Of a stretch of 64,000 nt of DNA, positions 52,493 through 62,746 are shown one piece after another. How positions within the stretch are numbered: position 1 is the stretch's first letter; each line of letters opens with the position of its first letter. The notes below the pieces were generated by a model. The model was not told where the DNA came from, ran no database searches, and worked only from the letters and a program-made list of their open reading frames with translations. A program made the position numbers and the translations under genes. The stretch comes from Dechloromonas denitrificans (lineage in GTDB: Bacteria > Pseudomonadota > Gammaproteobacteria > Burkholderiales > Rhodocyclaceae): the NCBI RefSeq assembly GCF_001551835.1, contig NZ_LODL01000021.1:495960-559959 (forward strand). Direction: 5' to 3'.

Positions 52493-54493
52493 TCAGGTGC
52501 GGAAGCGTTCGACGCCCTGACGCAGTTGCTGGGCCAGGGTTTGCAGCTCCTCCGCGGCGCCGGCCGTGGTTTTTGCCTCGCTGCTGTTTTTCTCGATTTT
52601 CCCGGCGATCTGCTCGATGCCGCTGGCGACGCTGTGACTGGCCGTGCTCTGTTCGCGGATGGCGTCGGTGATGCCGGCAATGGCCCGGCTGACCTCGGCG
52701 GCGCCGAGGTAGATGCGGCGGATCGACGCATTGGCGGTGCCGGCCAGTTCGACGCCGCTGCCGACTTCGGCAACGCCGCGATCCATCTTGTCCACCGCGT
52801 CGCGGGTTGCGTTCTGGATGGCGCTGATCAGTTGACCAATCTGCTGGGTCGATTGCGCCGTCCGCTCGGCCAGTTTGCGCACCTCGTCGGCGACGACCGC
52901 GAAGCCGCGCCCGGCCTCGCCGGCCCGGGCCGCTTCAATGGCGGCGTTGAGGGCGAGCAGGTTGGTCTGGTCGGCGATGTCCTTGATCGTGCCGGCAATG
53001 CTGGAAATCGACTCCGAGTGTTCGCCGAGGGTTTCGACCGTGCTTGCGGTCTGGCGGACGGTATCGGCAATCTGTGTCATGGCGCCGACCGCGTTGTCGA
53101 TGATGGCCGAACTTTCCTCGGCCTGGCGGACCGAGTCGCGGGCGATTTCTTCGGCGTGCCCGGCGTTTTCGGCGATCAGCGTGATGCTGCTGCTCATTTC
53201 TTCGACCGAAGCCGCCATGCAGGTGATGGCGTCGCTTTGTTCCTGCGAACTGTCGGCGACACCGGTCGATGCCGCCTGCAACTGACAGGTGTTGGCGGCC
53301 ACCTGGTCGGCGGCGCCGCGGACGTCGCCGAGCAGGCGGGAAAGCTGCTCCTGCATGCGGGCGAAGGCACGCATCAGATGGCCGATTTCATCCGACTGGC
53401 GGGTGTCGATGCGCGCTGTGAAGTCGCCGTCGGCCACCCGGTCGGCAATCGCGATGGCCTGCTGCAAGGGGCGGGCGATCCAGCGTCGGCAGGTCCACCA
53501 GATGCTGACCACGATCAGGCTGATCAGCAGTACGGTGGCGGCGGCCAGCAGCAGGCTGGCCTGACGGCTTTCGGCATTGAACTCGTCGAGATAGCTGCCG
53601 GAGGCCAGTACCCAGTTCCACTCCGGGTAATGGTTGAAGACGACAATTTTCTCGCGCGCTTCATTCTCGCCAGGGTTTTGCCACCAATAGCGGATCACGC
53701 CGTTTTTGTTATCGAGCATTGTCTGCGCGAAGGCTTCGCCGCGGGCGCCACGCACATCGAGCAGCGAGCTGCCTTCGATTTTCGGGTGTAGCGTCAATAG
53801 GCCCTTGTCGCGGCCGGCGTCGAAAGCGTAGGGGTAGCCGGTTTCACCAATTTTTACCGCCAGGACCTTCTTGCGCAGTTCTTTCAGGCCGGCCGAGAAG
53901 TCGATGCCGGTGAAAAAGGCGCCAATCACCGTGCCGTCGCGATCGCGGATCGGTTGGTAATGGGTCATCACGTCGCGGCCGAACATGCGAGCCTTGCCGG
54001 TGTAGGTTTCGCCGCGCAGCAGCGGGGCGACGGCGGGATGCTCGCGGCCGAGCGGAATGCCGCTGGCGCGCTTGCCCTGTTCATCCTGGATCGAGGTCGC
54101 CGTGCGCTCGAAATCATCCCCTTTGCGGGTCAGAACCGTAGCGTAGGCGCCGGTTAGGGTGCTGAAGCGGTCGGCCAGGGCATGGCTGTCCTGGGAAATG
54201 ACGCTGCTGCCGTGATGCAGCACTTCCTGGGCGTCACGACTGAAGCTCTCCGGGTAGCTGCTGGCAAATACCCGGTTCAGGCGCCGGATTTCTTCCTTCA
54301 AGGCTCGGTTGTAGGCGTCGATCATGTCGACGATTTGGCGGTTGGTGCCTTGGAGCGTTTCCAGGGCGCGCGCTTCGAGCTTATGGCCGAGAAAGCTCGA
54401 CAAGCCGAAGGTGGCAATGGCAAGCAGCAATGAAATTCCCGTCGCCAGCATCAAAATCAGCTTGAATGCGACCGAGGTTTGGCGTTCCGACAT
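52493..54493 (-). CDS. Methyl-accepting chemotaxis protein with a periplasmic Cache domain
   Basis: The 666-residue receptor has membrane segments at about residues 11-35 and 310-333. The periplasmic part between them reads like a double-Cache sensor ([47 protein letters not shown]). A HAMP follows, then a long coiled coil with the tip [40 protein letters not shown]. It has no C-terminal CheR-docking pentapeptide. The ATG at 54493 has a GGGAGGGG site, so it is preferred over an upstream ATG at 54520. An FNR-like site lies upstream. The ligand is unknown. Confidence 0.93.
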   Translation of the reverse strand: MSERQTSVAFKLILMLATGISLLLAIATFGLSSFLGHKLEARALETLQGTNRQIVDMIDAYNRALKEEIRRLNRVFASSYPESFSRDAQEVLHHGSSVISQDSHALADRFSTLTGAYATVLTRKGDDFERTATSIQDEQGKRASGIPLGREHPAVAPLLRGETYTGKARMFGRDVMTHYQPIRDRDGTVIGAFFTGIDFSAGLKELRKKVLAVKIGETGYPYAFDAGRDKGLLTLHPKIEGSSLLDVRGARGEAFAQTMLDNKNGVIRYWWQNPGENEAREKIVVFNHYPEWNWVLASGSYLDEFNAESRQASLLLAAATVLLISLIVVSIWWTCRRWIARPLQQAIAIADRVADGDFTARIDTRQSDEIGHLMRAFARMQEQLSRLLGDVRGAADQVAANTCQLQAASTGVADSSQEQSDAITCMAASVEEMSSSITLIAENAGHAEEIARDSVRQAEESSAIIDNAVGAMTQIADTVRQTASTVETLGEHSESISSIAGTIKDIADQTNLLALNAAIEAARAGEAGRGFAVVADEVRKLAERTAQSTQQIGQLISAIQNATRDAVDKMDRGVAEVGSGVELAGTANASIRRIYLGAAEVSRAIAGITDAIREQSTASHSVASGIEQIAGKIEKNSSEAKTTAGAAEELQTLAQQLRQGVERFRT

Positions 54494-54542
54494 GAATCCC
54501 CTCCCTTGATATTCCCGCAACTGGCGTGCGGATTAACCGGGG

Positions 54543-54584
54543 ATTCTCGATTGGATTACGCAATGTGCACTTGATTTAACTCAA
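54543..54584 (-). promoter_or_regulatory. FNR/ANR-like site and promoter of the chemoreceptor gene
   Basis: TTGATTTAACTCAA at 54571-54584 matches the FNR/ANR box (TTGAT-N4-ATCAA) at all but one base. It is the core of the longer palindrome CACTTGATTTAACTCAAGTG (54568-54587). Counting 41.5 nt leftward puts the start near 54536, and the predicted -10 position (54548-54543, minus strand) reads GAGAAT, four of six matching. The layout is that of a class II activator site, so low oxygen would raise expression. Confidence 0.65.
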
Positions 54585-54661
54585 GTGAATATCTGTTTGT
54601 CAGATTCCGGGCCGGAAATGGATCAACGTTGCTCGCCGAGTCACTGTGGCTGGCCGGCTTT

Positions 54662-55270
54662 TCAATCCTGCGCGGCGCGCATATCCGACTTTTCGATCAC
54701 GGCACAGAAGGCGTGCAGCAGGTCGGGGTCATGTTTGCCACCGGCTTCCTGGCTCAGGATGTCCATCACCGCCTGATGCTGGCGGGCCTTGTGGTAAGGG
54801 CGGGTGACTGCCATTGCGTCATAACTGTCGGTTAGCGAGATGATCCGCGCAAAGAGCGGAATGTCGGTGCCACGGAGGCCGTCCGGGTAACCCGAACCGT
54901 CGAAGTTTTCATGGTGGTGGCGGACGATGCGCGCCACTTCGGGGGATTTTTCGTCGCCGATGGCCAGGATGATGCGCTCGCCGATCACGGTGTGCTGCTT
55001 CATGCATTCCCATTCGTTTTCCTCGAACGAACTCGGTTTGCGCAATACCTGGTCCGGAATGCCGATTTTGCCAAGGTCGTGAAACTGGGCGCCCAGGGTC
55101 AGCAGTTCGAGTTCGCGCGCCGAAAGCTTGAGATGGCAGCCGAGTTCGGCGGACAGTTGCACGACGCGCTCGGAGTGGATTTGCGTGTGATGGTCGCGTT
55201 CGCCAAGGGCAACGCTCAGGGATCGGGCGATATTTTGCATCGGTACGGCGTCTGGGGTCGGGTTCAGCAT
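54662..55270 (-). CDS. HD-GYP domain protein
   Basis: The 202-residue protein is a stand-alone HD-GYP domain with HHTQIHSERVVQLSAELG, FHDLGKIGIPD (HD pair), RHHHENFDGSGYPDGLRG (HHE and GYP) and ARIISLTDSYDAM. These are the residues of active c-di-GMP phosphodiesterases of this class. There is no receiver or sensor domain. It is transcribed leftward toward the chemoreceptor gene from its own upstream region, about 170 bp away. It may tune c-di-GMP for motility, but this is inferred from family and location. Confidence 0.9.
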   Translation of the reverse strand: MLNPTPDAVPMQNIARSLSVALGERDHHTQIHSERVVQLSAELGCHLKLSARELELLTLGAQFHDLGKIGIPDQVLRKPSSFEENEWECMKQHTVIGERIILAIGDEKSPEVARIVRHHHENFDGSGYPDGLRGTDIPLFARIISLTDSYDAMAVTRPYHKARQHQAVMDILSQEAGGKHDPDLLHAFCAVIEKSDMRAAQD

Positions 55271-55367
55271 CGCAGGCCTCGCTTACCGGTTTTTGGGTAT
55301 TCGATATTGACCGGCCATCTTGGGCGAGGTTCATTCGGTATTGACGAGCCGGTGAAATTTCCCGGGT

Positions 55368-55398
55368 GAAAAAACAAGGGGTGCCCGCGGGCACCCCT
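55368..55398 (-). terminator. Terminator after the GST gene
   Basis: Leftward, AGGGGTGCCC and GGGCACCCCT form a 10-bp stem with a two-base centre, followed by TTGTTTTTTC. It ends the glutathione transferase transcript. Confidence 0.85.
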
Positions 55399-55420
55399 GA
55401 TGATCTGCAGCGGCCCGGAC

Positions 55421-56029
55421 TCAGTCTTTGGGCATGGTGTCGGCAAATGAAGCGCGCTGCTTCAGCTTGGCGTACAGTTTTTCCAGATTGGGGTGGCTTT
55501 CCTGCCAGTTGATGTCGGTAAAGCGGAAGCACAGGTAACCGAGCGCGGTGCCGACGGCGATGTCGGCCATCGAAATGTGGGTACCCATGCAGAAAGCCTT
55601 TTCGCCCAGTTGCTCGGCCATGAACTCCAGGCTGCGCTGGATCTTGTCGTGCTGACGGGCGATCCAGTCGGCGCTCTGCTGCTCGGCCGGGCGCTTGGCT
55701 TCCAGGAAGGCGGTGGCGGCGGCGTCGCAGATGCCGTCGGCGAGTGCTTCCCAGCGCTTGACTTCGGTGCGCTCGCGGTTGGGGGCGGGGAACAGCTTGT
55801 TGTTCGGCGTCACGTTGTCGATATATTCGACGATGACGCGCGAATCGAAGAGCGGCGTTTCGTCATCAAGGACGAGAACGGGAATCTTGCCCAGCGGATT
55901 GAGGTTCGGCACCTTGCTGTCGGCCAGCCAGGGCGAGTCGATCACAAAGTCGTATTCAATTTTTTTTTCGGCCAGCACGATGCGCACTTTGCGCGCAAAC
56001 GGGCTGGTATGGGAGCCGATCAGCTTCAT
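55421..56029 (-). CDS. Glutathione S-transferase family protein
   Basis: The 202-residue protein has the thioredoxin-like N-terminal domain (MKLIGSHTSPFARKVRIVLAEKKIEYDFV; residues LNPLGKIPVLVLDD and DSRVIVEYID contact glutathione). An all-helical C-terminal domain follows, with ISMADIAVGTALGYL. It resembles the stringent-starvation/Beta-type GSTs of proteobacteria. The reaction is not predictable. A TATAAT (56062-56057, minus strand) is the likely -10 of its promoter, and a strong terminator follows. Confidence 0.88.
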   Translation of the reverse strand: MKLIGSHTSPFARKVRIVLAEKKIEYDFVIDSPWLADSKVPNLNPLGKIPVLVLDDETPLFDSRVIVEYIDNVTPNNKLFPAPNRERTEVKRWEALADGICDAAATAFLEAKRPAEQQSADWIARQHDKIQRSLEFMAEQLGEKAFCMGTHISMADIAVGTALGYLCFRFTDINWQESHPNLEKLYAKLKQRASFADTMPKD

Positions 56030-56094
56030 CGCATGCTCTCTGATTTGGGGAGTTCGATTATAGCGTATGGCGCAGGGGTTGGTCGGGCGGGTAA

Positions 56095-57492
<1,398 letters not shown>

Positions 57493-57768
57493 ATGCAGTG
57501 CGCCAAATGCGGGCTGGAAGTGCCGGCCGACGCCATCTATTGCCCGCATTGCACTGGCGAGCGCAAGACCACGGATCGCGATGTGATCCGTGGCGGCATC
57601 AAGGGCGGGCTGATCGGCCTACTGATCGGCCTCTTGCCGGCACTGGTGCTGCTCTATATCTACGGAGCCGAGCGCGGAATCAAGGCGATCGCCTTCATCA
57701 CGCCTTTCATTACCTTTACCACCGGGCTGATCATCGGTCTGGTCAAAGCCAAACGAGATTGGAAATAA
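57493..57768 (+). CDS. Small zinc-ribbon membrane protein
   Basis: The 91-residue protein begins MQCAKCGLEVPADAIYCPHC, a four-cysteine zinc ribbon. Two membrane segments follow (about 37-57 and 64-84, GGLIGLLIGLLPALVLLYI and IAFITPFITFTTGLIIGLV). It begins directly after the purB stop with no spacing. No function is known for this pattern. It could be a small membrane regulator or stability factor, but nothing in the sequence decides. Confidence 0.7.
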   Translation: MQCAKCGLEVPADAIYCPHCTGERKTTDRDVIRGGIKGGLIGLLIGLLPALVLLYIYGAERGIKAIAFITPFITFTTGLIIGLVKAKRDWK

Positions 57769-58085
57769 TGTCTTTTGCCGAGAATCTGAAAAAACTGCCG
57801 GGCATTTCTCACCTGGCCGCCATCAACCTGCTGGATGCCGAAGGCAATGTCGTTGCCGTCATCGAAAACAAGGCCGGCAGCCAGGGTTCGCTGGCGGTGT
57901 ACAACCATCTGGCGCAAACCTACGGTTCGATCAACGTCGAGGCGGCGAAGAAGGGTCTGGAAATCTTCGCCGAACATACCGAGGATGCCCGCCTGCATGC
58001 CGGCAAGCACCCGAACATCGACCGTTTGCTCGCCGTCGAAGCCGGCCAGCCGGCGCTGCGCGTCAAGCACGTCTTCGCGGTTTGA
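57768..58085 (+). CDS. DUF2322-like conserved protein
   Basis: The 105-residue soluble protein (MSFAENLKKLPGISHLAAINLLDAEGNVVAVIENKAG) matches what I recall as the DUF2322 family of betaproteobacteria. It has AVYNHLAQTYGSINVEAAKKGLEIFAEHTEDARLHAGKHPNIDRL. The ATG overlaps the previous stop by one base (TAATG), so purB and the two small genes form one transcript. The function is unknown. The domain name is from memory and should be confirmed by a Pfam search. Confidence 0.65.
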   Translation: MSFAENLKKLPGISHLAAINLLDAEGNVVAVIENKAGSQGSLAVYNHLAQTYGSINVEAAKKGLEIFAEHTEDARLHAGKHPNIDRLLAVEAGQPALRVKHVFAV

Positions 58086-58121
58086 GCCGGTCCGCTACCA
58101 ATAAACGTCATATAAGCTGGT

Positions 58122-58127
58122 TATAAT
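58122..58127 (+). promoter_or_regulatory. -10 element of the cytochrome c' promoter
   Basis: A perfect TATAAT lies 81 nt before the ATG at 58208. No clear -35 or FNR box was seen in the 122-bp gap. The leader (58134-58207) is A/T-rich with a GGAG ribosome site. Confidence 0.5.
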
Positions 58128-58207
58128 TTTTAAGGAATAAATTCGACGTGTTTGTCGTTAACCACGTTGTAATGCCTTTCCTCTCAACAACAACGGAGAA
58201 AAACAGA

Positions 58208-58663
58208 ATGAAATCAAAGCTCTTGCTCGCCCTGCTGACCGTGACCTTGGCCGGCACTGCCATCGCCCAGGTCAAGACAGAAGATGCCATCAAGTACCGC
58301 CAGTCCGGTTACGGCTTCATGGCCTGGAACATGGCGCGTATCAAGGCCAATGTCGAAGGCCAGTACAACAAGGAAGAGGTCATCAAGGCCGCCAACGCCA
58401 TTCAGGCGATTGCCAACTCCGGCATGGGCGCCCTCTATCCGCAGGGTTCCGACAAGGGAACGGGCTGGGAAGCGACTCGCGTCAAGCCGGAGTTCTTCAC
58501 CAACAAGGAAGGCGTCACCAAGGTCGCCATGGCTTTCAACAAGGAAGCCAATGAAATGGCCAAGGTTGCCGCAACCGGCGATGCCGCCGCGGTCGGCGCC
58601 CAGTTGGGCAAGCTGGGCGGCACCTGCAAGGGCTGTCACGACGACTTCAAAGCCAAGAAGTAA
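58208..58663 (+). CDS. Cytochrome c'
   Basis: The 151-residue protein has a signal peptide (about 1-20, ending AIAQ) and one haem motif near the C-terminus, CKGCHDDFKAKK. The helical repeats IKYRQSGYGFMAWNMARIKANVE and EVIKAANAIQAIANSG fit cytochrome c', a four-helix periplasmic haem protein that binds NO and CO and protects against nitrosative stress. The ATG at 58208 follows a GGAG site. A terminator follows before the b-type cytochrome. Confidence 0.9.
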   Translation: MKSKLLLALLTVTLAGTAIAQVKTEDAIKYRQSGYGFMAWNMARIKANVEGQYNKEEVIKAANAIQAIANSGMGALYPQGSDKGTGWEATRVKPEFFTNKEGVTKVAMAFNKEANEMAKVAATGDAAAVGAQLGKLGGTCKGCHDDFKAKK

Positions 58664-58686
58664 GCCGGGCGTGCAACAGGCTGCGA

Positions 58687-58713
58687 CAGGCACCTGCGGG
58701 TGCCTGTTTTTTT
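58687..58713 (+). terminator. Terminator after the cytochrome c' gene
   Basis: CAGGCACC and GGTGCCTG form an 8-bp stem with a TGCG loop, then TTTTTTT. It probably limits read-through from cytochrome c' into the b-type cytochrome gene 23 bp away. Confidence 0.85.
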
Positions 58714-58735
58714 AGCTATAAGAATAGGTCTGGAT

Positions 58736-59425
58736 ATGAACAGCAAGAAATTTCACCTGTGGGATCTGCCGACCCGCCTCTTTCACTGGCTGCTGGTCCT
58801 CTGCGTGCTGGCGGCGGTGGTTAGCGGGCAATTGGGCGGCAACCTGATCGACTGGCATGGCCGGATCGGGCTGCTCATTGTCGGCCTGCTGGCTTTCCGG
58901 CTGGTCTGGGGCGTCGTCGGTTCGAGCTATGCCCGCTTTCGCCAATTCCTGCCGACGCCGACTCGGGTTCGGGCTTACCTGCGCGGCGAGTGGCAGGGCG
59001 AGGGCCACAACCCGCTCGGCGCACTGGCCGTTTTTGGTCTGCTCGGCCTGTTGACCGCCCAGGTCGTCAGCGGCTTGTTCAGCAACGACGACATTGCCTT
59101 TGTCGGGCCGCTGTTCGAGCTGGTCAGCAAGAACCTGAGCAATCGCCTGACCGGCATTCACCACCTGCTCTCCAACCTGCTGATCGGGCTGGTGGTGCTG
59201 CATATCGTAGCCATTGCCTTCTATGGTCACGTCAAGAAGCAGAAACTGGTCAAGCCGATGATTACCGGCTGGCAAGAGGGCGAGGGCGAGTCGGCGACCG
59301 GTGGTGGTGTCCTGCCCCTGATCGTGGCGCTGGCCGTGGCGGCCGGTGCGGTCTATGGCGCCAGCGGTGCCTGGTTGCCGGAACCACCACCACCGCCGCC
59401 GGCGGCGGAAACGCCGAGCTGGTGA
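58736..59425 (+). CDS. Cytochrome b561-type membrane protein
   Basis: The 229-residue protein has four to five membrane segments in the cytochrome b561 (Ni-hydrogenase type b) pattern. It starts WDLPTRLFHWLLVLCVLAAVVSG with a haem His in FHW. IDWHGRIGLLIVGLLAFRLVWG follows, then IHHLLSNLLIGLVVLHIVAIAFYGHVKK with further His ligands. The C-terminus is Pro/Ala-rich (PEPPPPPPAAETPSW). It is likely a quinol-oxidising partner for a periplasmic cytochrome, here perhaps cytochrome c'. The ribosome site is weak. Confidence 0.85.
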   Translation: MNSKKFHLWDLPTRLFHWLLVLCVLAAVVSGQLGGNLIDWHGRIGLLIVGLLAFRLVWGVVGSSYARFRQFLPTPTRVRAYLRGEWQGEGHNPLGALAVFGLLGLLTAQVVSGLFSNDDIAFVGPLFELVSKNLSNRLTGIHHLLSNLLIGLVVLHIVAIAFYGHVKKQKLVKPMITGWQEGEGESATGGGVLPLIVALAVAAGAVYGASGAWLPEPPPPPPAAETPSW

Positions 59426-59434
59426 GCAGCAAAG

Positions 59435-59463
59435 AAAAAGCCACCGGAAATCGGTGGCTTTTT
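59435..59463. terminator. Bidirectional terminator
   Basis: AAAAAGCCACCG and CGGTGGCTTTTT form a perfect 12-bp stem around a GAAAT loop, with A and T runs on the two sides. It serves the b-type cytochrome (+) and secF (-), which converge here. Confidence 0.92.
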
Positions 59464-59495
59464 CGTGTCGACCGCAGCGGTCGTCGCCCTGCGGC

Positions 59496-60440
59496 TTAAA
59501 CGACGGCGCCGTCCTCGTTGGCCCCTTCGATGACCTTCTTCGGCTTGATGAACTGTTCGCGCGAAACGCCCAGCCACATCACCAGCGGGCTGGCGACCAG
59601 CACCGAGGAGTAGATGCCGAAGCAGATGCCGATGGTCAGCGCCATGGCGAAGTAGTGCAGGGTTTCGCCACCGAAGACCAGCATCGACAGCACCATCATC
59701 TGCGTACAGCCGTGCGTGATGATCGTCCGGCTGATCGTGCTGGTGATGGCGTGGTCGAGGACTTCCGGCGTGCTCAGGCCGCGCTTGCTCTTGAAGGTTT
59801 CGCGGACGCGGTCAAAGACGACGACCGACTCGTTCACCGAGTAGCCGAGCACGGCCAGGATGGCGGCCAGGACCGACAGCGAAAATTCCCACTGGAAGAA
59901 GGCGAAGAAGCCGAGGATGATCACCACGTCGTGCAGGTTGGCGATGATGGCCGAGACCGAGAAGCGCCACTCGAAGCGGAAAGCCAGGTAGATGACGATG
60001 CCGATGATGACCAGCAGCAGCGCCATCGCCCCGTTTTCAGCCAGTTCCTTGCCGACCTGAGGTCCGACGAACTCGACACGCCGCAGTTCGGAGCCCGGCG
60101 CGTCGGCTTCGAGCGCCTTCATCACCGCTTCGCCGATCTGGTTGCTGTTCTGCTCGCTCTTCAGCGGCAGGCGAATCATGACGTCCTGCGACGAACCGAA
60201 GTTCTGCACCGCGTAGTCGCTGAAACCGGCCTTGCCCAGCGCGTTGCGCACCTTTTCAAGGTCGGCGGTCTGCGCGTAATGGGTTTCGATCAGCGTGCCG
60301 CCGGTGAACTCCACCGACAGGTGCAGGCCCTTGGTGAACAGGAAGACGACGGCGAGGACGAAGGTGACCAGCGAGATGACGTTGAACGTCAGCGCGTGGC
60401 GCATGAAGGGAATGTCTTTGTGGATGCGGAAAAATTCCAT
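59496..60440 (-). CDS. secF: Preprotein translocase subunit SecF
   Basis: SecF works with SecD and YajC to pull exported proteins out by the proton-motive force. The 314-residue protein has six membrane segments. The first-helix region is LTFNVISLVTFVLAVVFLF, the signature is GLHLSVEFTGGTLIE, and LHDVVIILGFFAFFQWEFSLSVLAAILAVLGYSVNESVVVFDRVRE follows. It lies 12 bp after secD and ends at a bidirectional terminator. Confidence 0.96.
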   Translation of the reverse strand: MEFFRIHKDIPFMRHALTFNVISLVTFVLAVVFLFTKGLHLSVEFTGGTLIETHYAQTADLEKVRNALGKAGFSDYAVQNFGSSQDVMIRLPLKSEQNSNQIGEAVMKALEADAPGSELRRVEFVGPQVGKELAENGAMALLLVIIGIVIYLAFRFEWRFSVSAIIANLHDVVIILGFFAFFQWEFSLSVLAAILAVLGYSVNESVVVFDRVRETFKSKRGLSTPEVLDHAITSTISRTIITHGCTQMMVLSMLVFGGETLHYFAMALTIGICFGIYSSVLVASPLVMWLGVSREQFIKPKKVIEGANEDGAVV

Positions 60441-60452
60441 TTTCGTTTTTCC

Positions 60453-62330
60453 TTATTTCTGGCCGTTGACCGTAGCGGTGCCCGGTTTCCAGAGCTGGCC
60501 GATGGCGACCTTGGCCAGTTTCTTCTGGCGACCGTAGATCAGGTTGATCAGGGCACGGGAAACGACGACCGACGAGAAGATCGAGGTCAGGATGCCGAGG
60601 CAATGGACCACCGCAAAGCCGCGCACCGGGCCGGAGCCGAAGATGAGCAGCATCAGGCCGACGATCAGCGTGGTGACGTTGGAGTCGAGAATGGTCCCGA
60701 AGGCGCGTTCGTAGCCTTCCGAGATGGCGGCCTGCGGCGGCATGCCGTTACGCAGTTCTTCGCGGACCCGCTCGTTGATCAGTACGTTGGAGTCGATGGC
60801 CATGCCCAGTGCGAGCGCGATGGCGGCGATACCGGGCAGGGTTAGCGTCGCCTGCAGCAGGGAGAGCAGGGCGATCAGGAAGAGCAGGTTGGCACCCAGG
60901 GCGAGCACCGAGACGACGCCGAAGACCTGGTAGTAGACGATCATGAACAGTGCGATCGCGGCAAAACCCCAGAGCGTCGAATGGAAGCCCTTCTGGATGT
61001 TGTCGGCACCGAGCGACGGGCCGATGGTGCGTTCCTCGACGATGTCCATCGGTGCGGCCAGCGAACCGGCACGCAGCAGCAGCGCGGTGTCGTTCGCTTC
61101 GCTGGTCGTCATGCGGCCGGAAATCTGGACGCGGCCGCCACCGATTTCGGTGCGGATGACTGGTGCGGTGACGACTTCGCCCTTGCCCTTTTCGATGAGC
61201 AGGATGGCCATGCGCTTGTTGACGTTCTCGCGGGTCACATCCTTGAAGATGCGGGCGCCGGCCGAGTCGAGGGTCAGGTGCACGGCGGCTTCCTGGGTCT
61301 GGCTATCGAAGCCGGGCTGGGCATCGGTCAGGCGGTCGCCGGTCAGCACGACCTGCTTCTTGACCAGCAGTGGCTGGCCACCGCGCTCGTTGTAGACCTC
61401 GGTGCCGAACGGCGCATTGCCGGCCAGCGCCGCTTCCAGCGCGCCCGGCGAATCGTCGACCATGCGGATTTCCAGGGTCGCGGTGCGGCCGAGGATGTCC
61501 TTGGCCTTGGCCGTGTCCTGCACGCCCGGCAGCTGGACGACGATGCGGTCGGTGCCCTGCTGCTGGATTACCGGCTCGGCGACGCCGAGTTCGTTGATCC
61601 GGTTATGCAAGGTGGTGATGTTCTGCTTGATGGCGAATTCGCCGATGCGCTTTTGCGCTTCCGGCTTCAGCGTGGCGACCAGCTTGAATTCACTGCCGTC
61701 GGCCTGCTCGGTCAGGATCAGGTCGGGCTGGCTGTCGGCGATGGCATTGCGGGCCTTGTCGCGGGTTTCCTGGTCGCGGAACTTGACGACCAGGCGGTCG
61801 CCTTCGCGGTTCACCCCGGCGTGGCGCAGATTCTTGTCGCGCAAGACGGTGCGCAGGTCGGCCGAGGTTGAGTCGAGGCGCTTGGTCAGCGCGCCCTTCA
61901 TGTCGACCTGGAGCAGGAAGTGCACGCCGCCGCGCAGGTCGAGGCCGAGGTACATCGGCAGCGCATGCAGCGAGGTCAGCCACTGCGGCGAAGCGGCCAG
62001 CAGGTTGAGGGCGACGACATACTGCGGGTCGCTGGCATCCGGATTGAAGGCTTTTTCCAGGACATCCTTGGCCTTCAACTGGGTGTCGGTATCCTTGAAG
62101 CGGGTCTTGACGCCGTTGAAGTCGAGTTGCATGCCGTCGTGCGTGATGCCGGCGGTTTTCAGGGCGTCCTCGACGCGGCTCCGGGCCTTGTCATCGACCT
62201 TGATCGTGGCCTTGGCGCTGGAAACCTGCACGGCCGGCGATTCGCCGAAGAAATTGGGCAGGGTGTAGACGAAGCCCAGGACCAGCGCGATGGCGACGGT
62301 AATGTACTTCCAGAGAGGGTAGCGGTTCAT
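60453..62330 (-). CDS. secD: Preprotein translocase subunit SecD
   Basis: The 625-residue protein has an N-terminal membrane helix (WKYITVAIALVLGFVYTLPNFF), the large P1 periplasmic domain (about 35-435) and five C-terminal helices. It contains the motif LDLRGGVHFLLQVDMKGAL and the membrane signature ALALGMAIDSNVLINERVREELRNG. The end has FAVVHCLGILTSIFSSVVVSRALI, typical of SecD. Length is normal. A hairpin separates it from yajC. Confidence 0.96.
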   Translation of the reverse strand: MNRYPLWKYITVAIALVLGFVYTLPNFFGESPAVQVSSAKATIKVDDKARSRVEDALKTAGITHDGMQLDFNGVKTRFKDTDTQLKAKDVLEKAFNPDASDPQYVVALNLLAASPQWLTSLHALPMYLGLDLRGGVHFLLQVDMKGALTKRLDSTSADLRTVLRDKNLRHAGVNREGDRLVVKFRDQETRDKARNAIADSQPDLILTEQADGSEFKLVATLKPEAQKRIGEFAIKQNITTLHNRINELGVAEPVIQQQGTDRIVVQLPGVQDTAKAKDILGRTATLEIRMVDDSPGALEAALAGNAPFGTEVYNERGGQPLLVKKQVVLTGDRLTDAQPGFDSQTQEAAVHLTLDSAGARIFKDVTRENVNKRMAILLIEKGKGEVVTAPVIRTEIGGGRVQISGRMTTSEANDTALLLRAGSLAAPMDIVEERTIGPSLGADNIQKGFHSTLWGFAAIALFMIVYYQVFGVVSVLALGANLLFLIALLSLLQATLTLPGIAAIALALGMAIDSNVLINERVREELRNGMPPQAAISEGYERAFGTILDSNVTTLIVGLMLLIFGSGPVRGFAVVHCLGILTSIFSSVVVSRALINLIYGRQKKLAKVAIGQLWKPGTATVNGQK

Positions 62331-62345
62331 AGCGGCTTTAAAGCT

Positions 62346-62371
62346 AAAAAGGCGGCCAGCGGCCGCCTTTT
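62346..62371 (-). terminator. Terminator-like hairpin between yajC and secD
   Basis: Leftward, AAAAGGCGGCC and GGCCGCCTTTT pair over 11 bp with a GCT loop, followed by a short T run. It sits inside a set of genes usually co-transcribed, so it may be a partial terminator that sets the ratio of YajC to SecDF. Confidence 0.7.
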
Positions 62372-62379
62372 GGGGGTGA

Positions 62380-62703
62380 TTACAGCGACTTCAGCGTGCC
62401 CTTGGGCAGTACCAGGCCGATGGCCGGTTTTTGCACGACAACTTCGGTGCCTTCGGCAATTTCCAGGGTCACGTAGTTTTCGCCGACCTTGGCAATCTTG
62501 CCGACCAGGCCGCCGCCGGTGACGACTTCATCGCCCTTGGCCAGTGCCGCAACCAGGGCCTTGTGTTCCTTGGCCTTCTTCATTTGCGGACGAATCATCA
62601 GGAACCAGAGCACGACGAACATCAGGATCATCGGCAGGAGCTGCATCAAGCCGCCAGTCGGGTCGGCGGCGCCAGCGGTTTGAGCGTGGGCAAGGCTAAT
62701 CAT
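62380..62703 (-). CDS. yajC: Preprotein translocase subunit YajC
   Basis: YajC is a small partner of SecDF. The 107-residue protein has one membrane helix (about 18-37, LMQLLPMILMFVVLWFLMIR) and the motif RPQMKKAKEHKALVAALAKGDEVVTGGGLVGKI that defines the family. The location between tgt and secD is the standard order. Confidence 0.95.
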   Translation of the reverse strand: MISLAHAQTAGAADPTGGLMQLLPMILMFVVLWFLMIRPQMKKAKEHKALVAALAKGDEVVTGGGLVGKIAKVGENYVTLEIAEGTEVVVQKPAIGLVLPKGTLKSL

Positions 62704-62746
62704 TGGTGTAACTCCGGATAACTAAAAATCAGAACGCGAGATTCTA

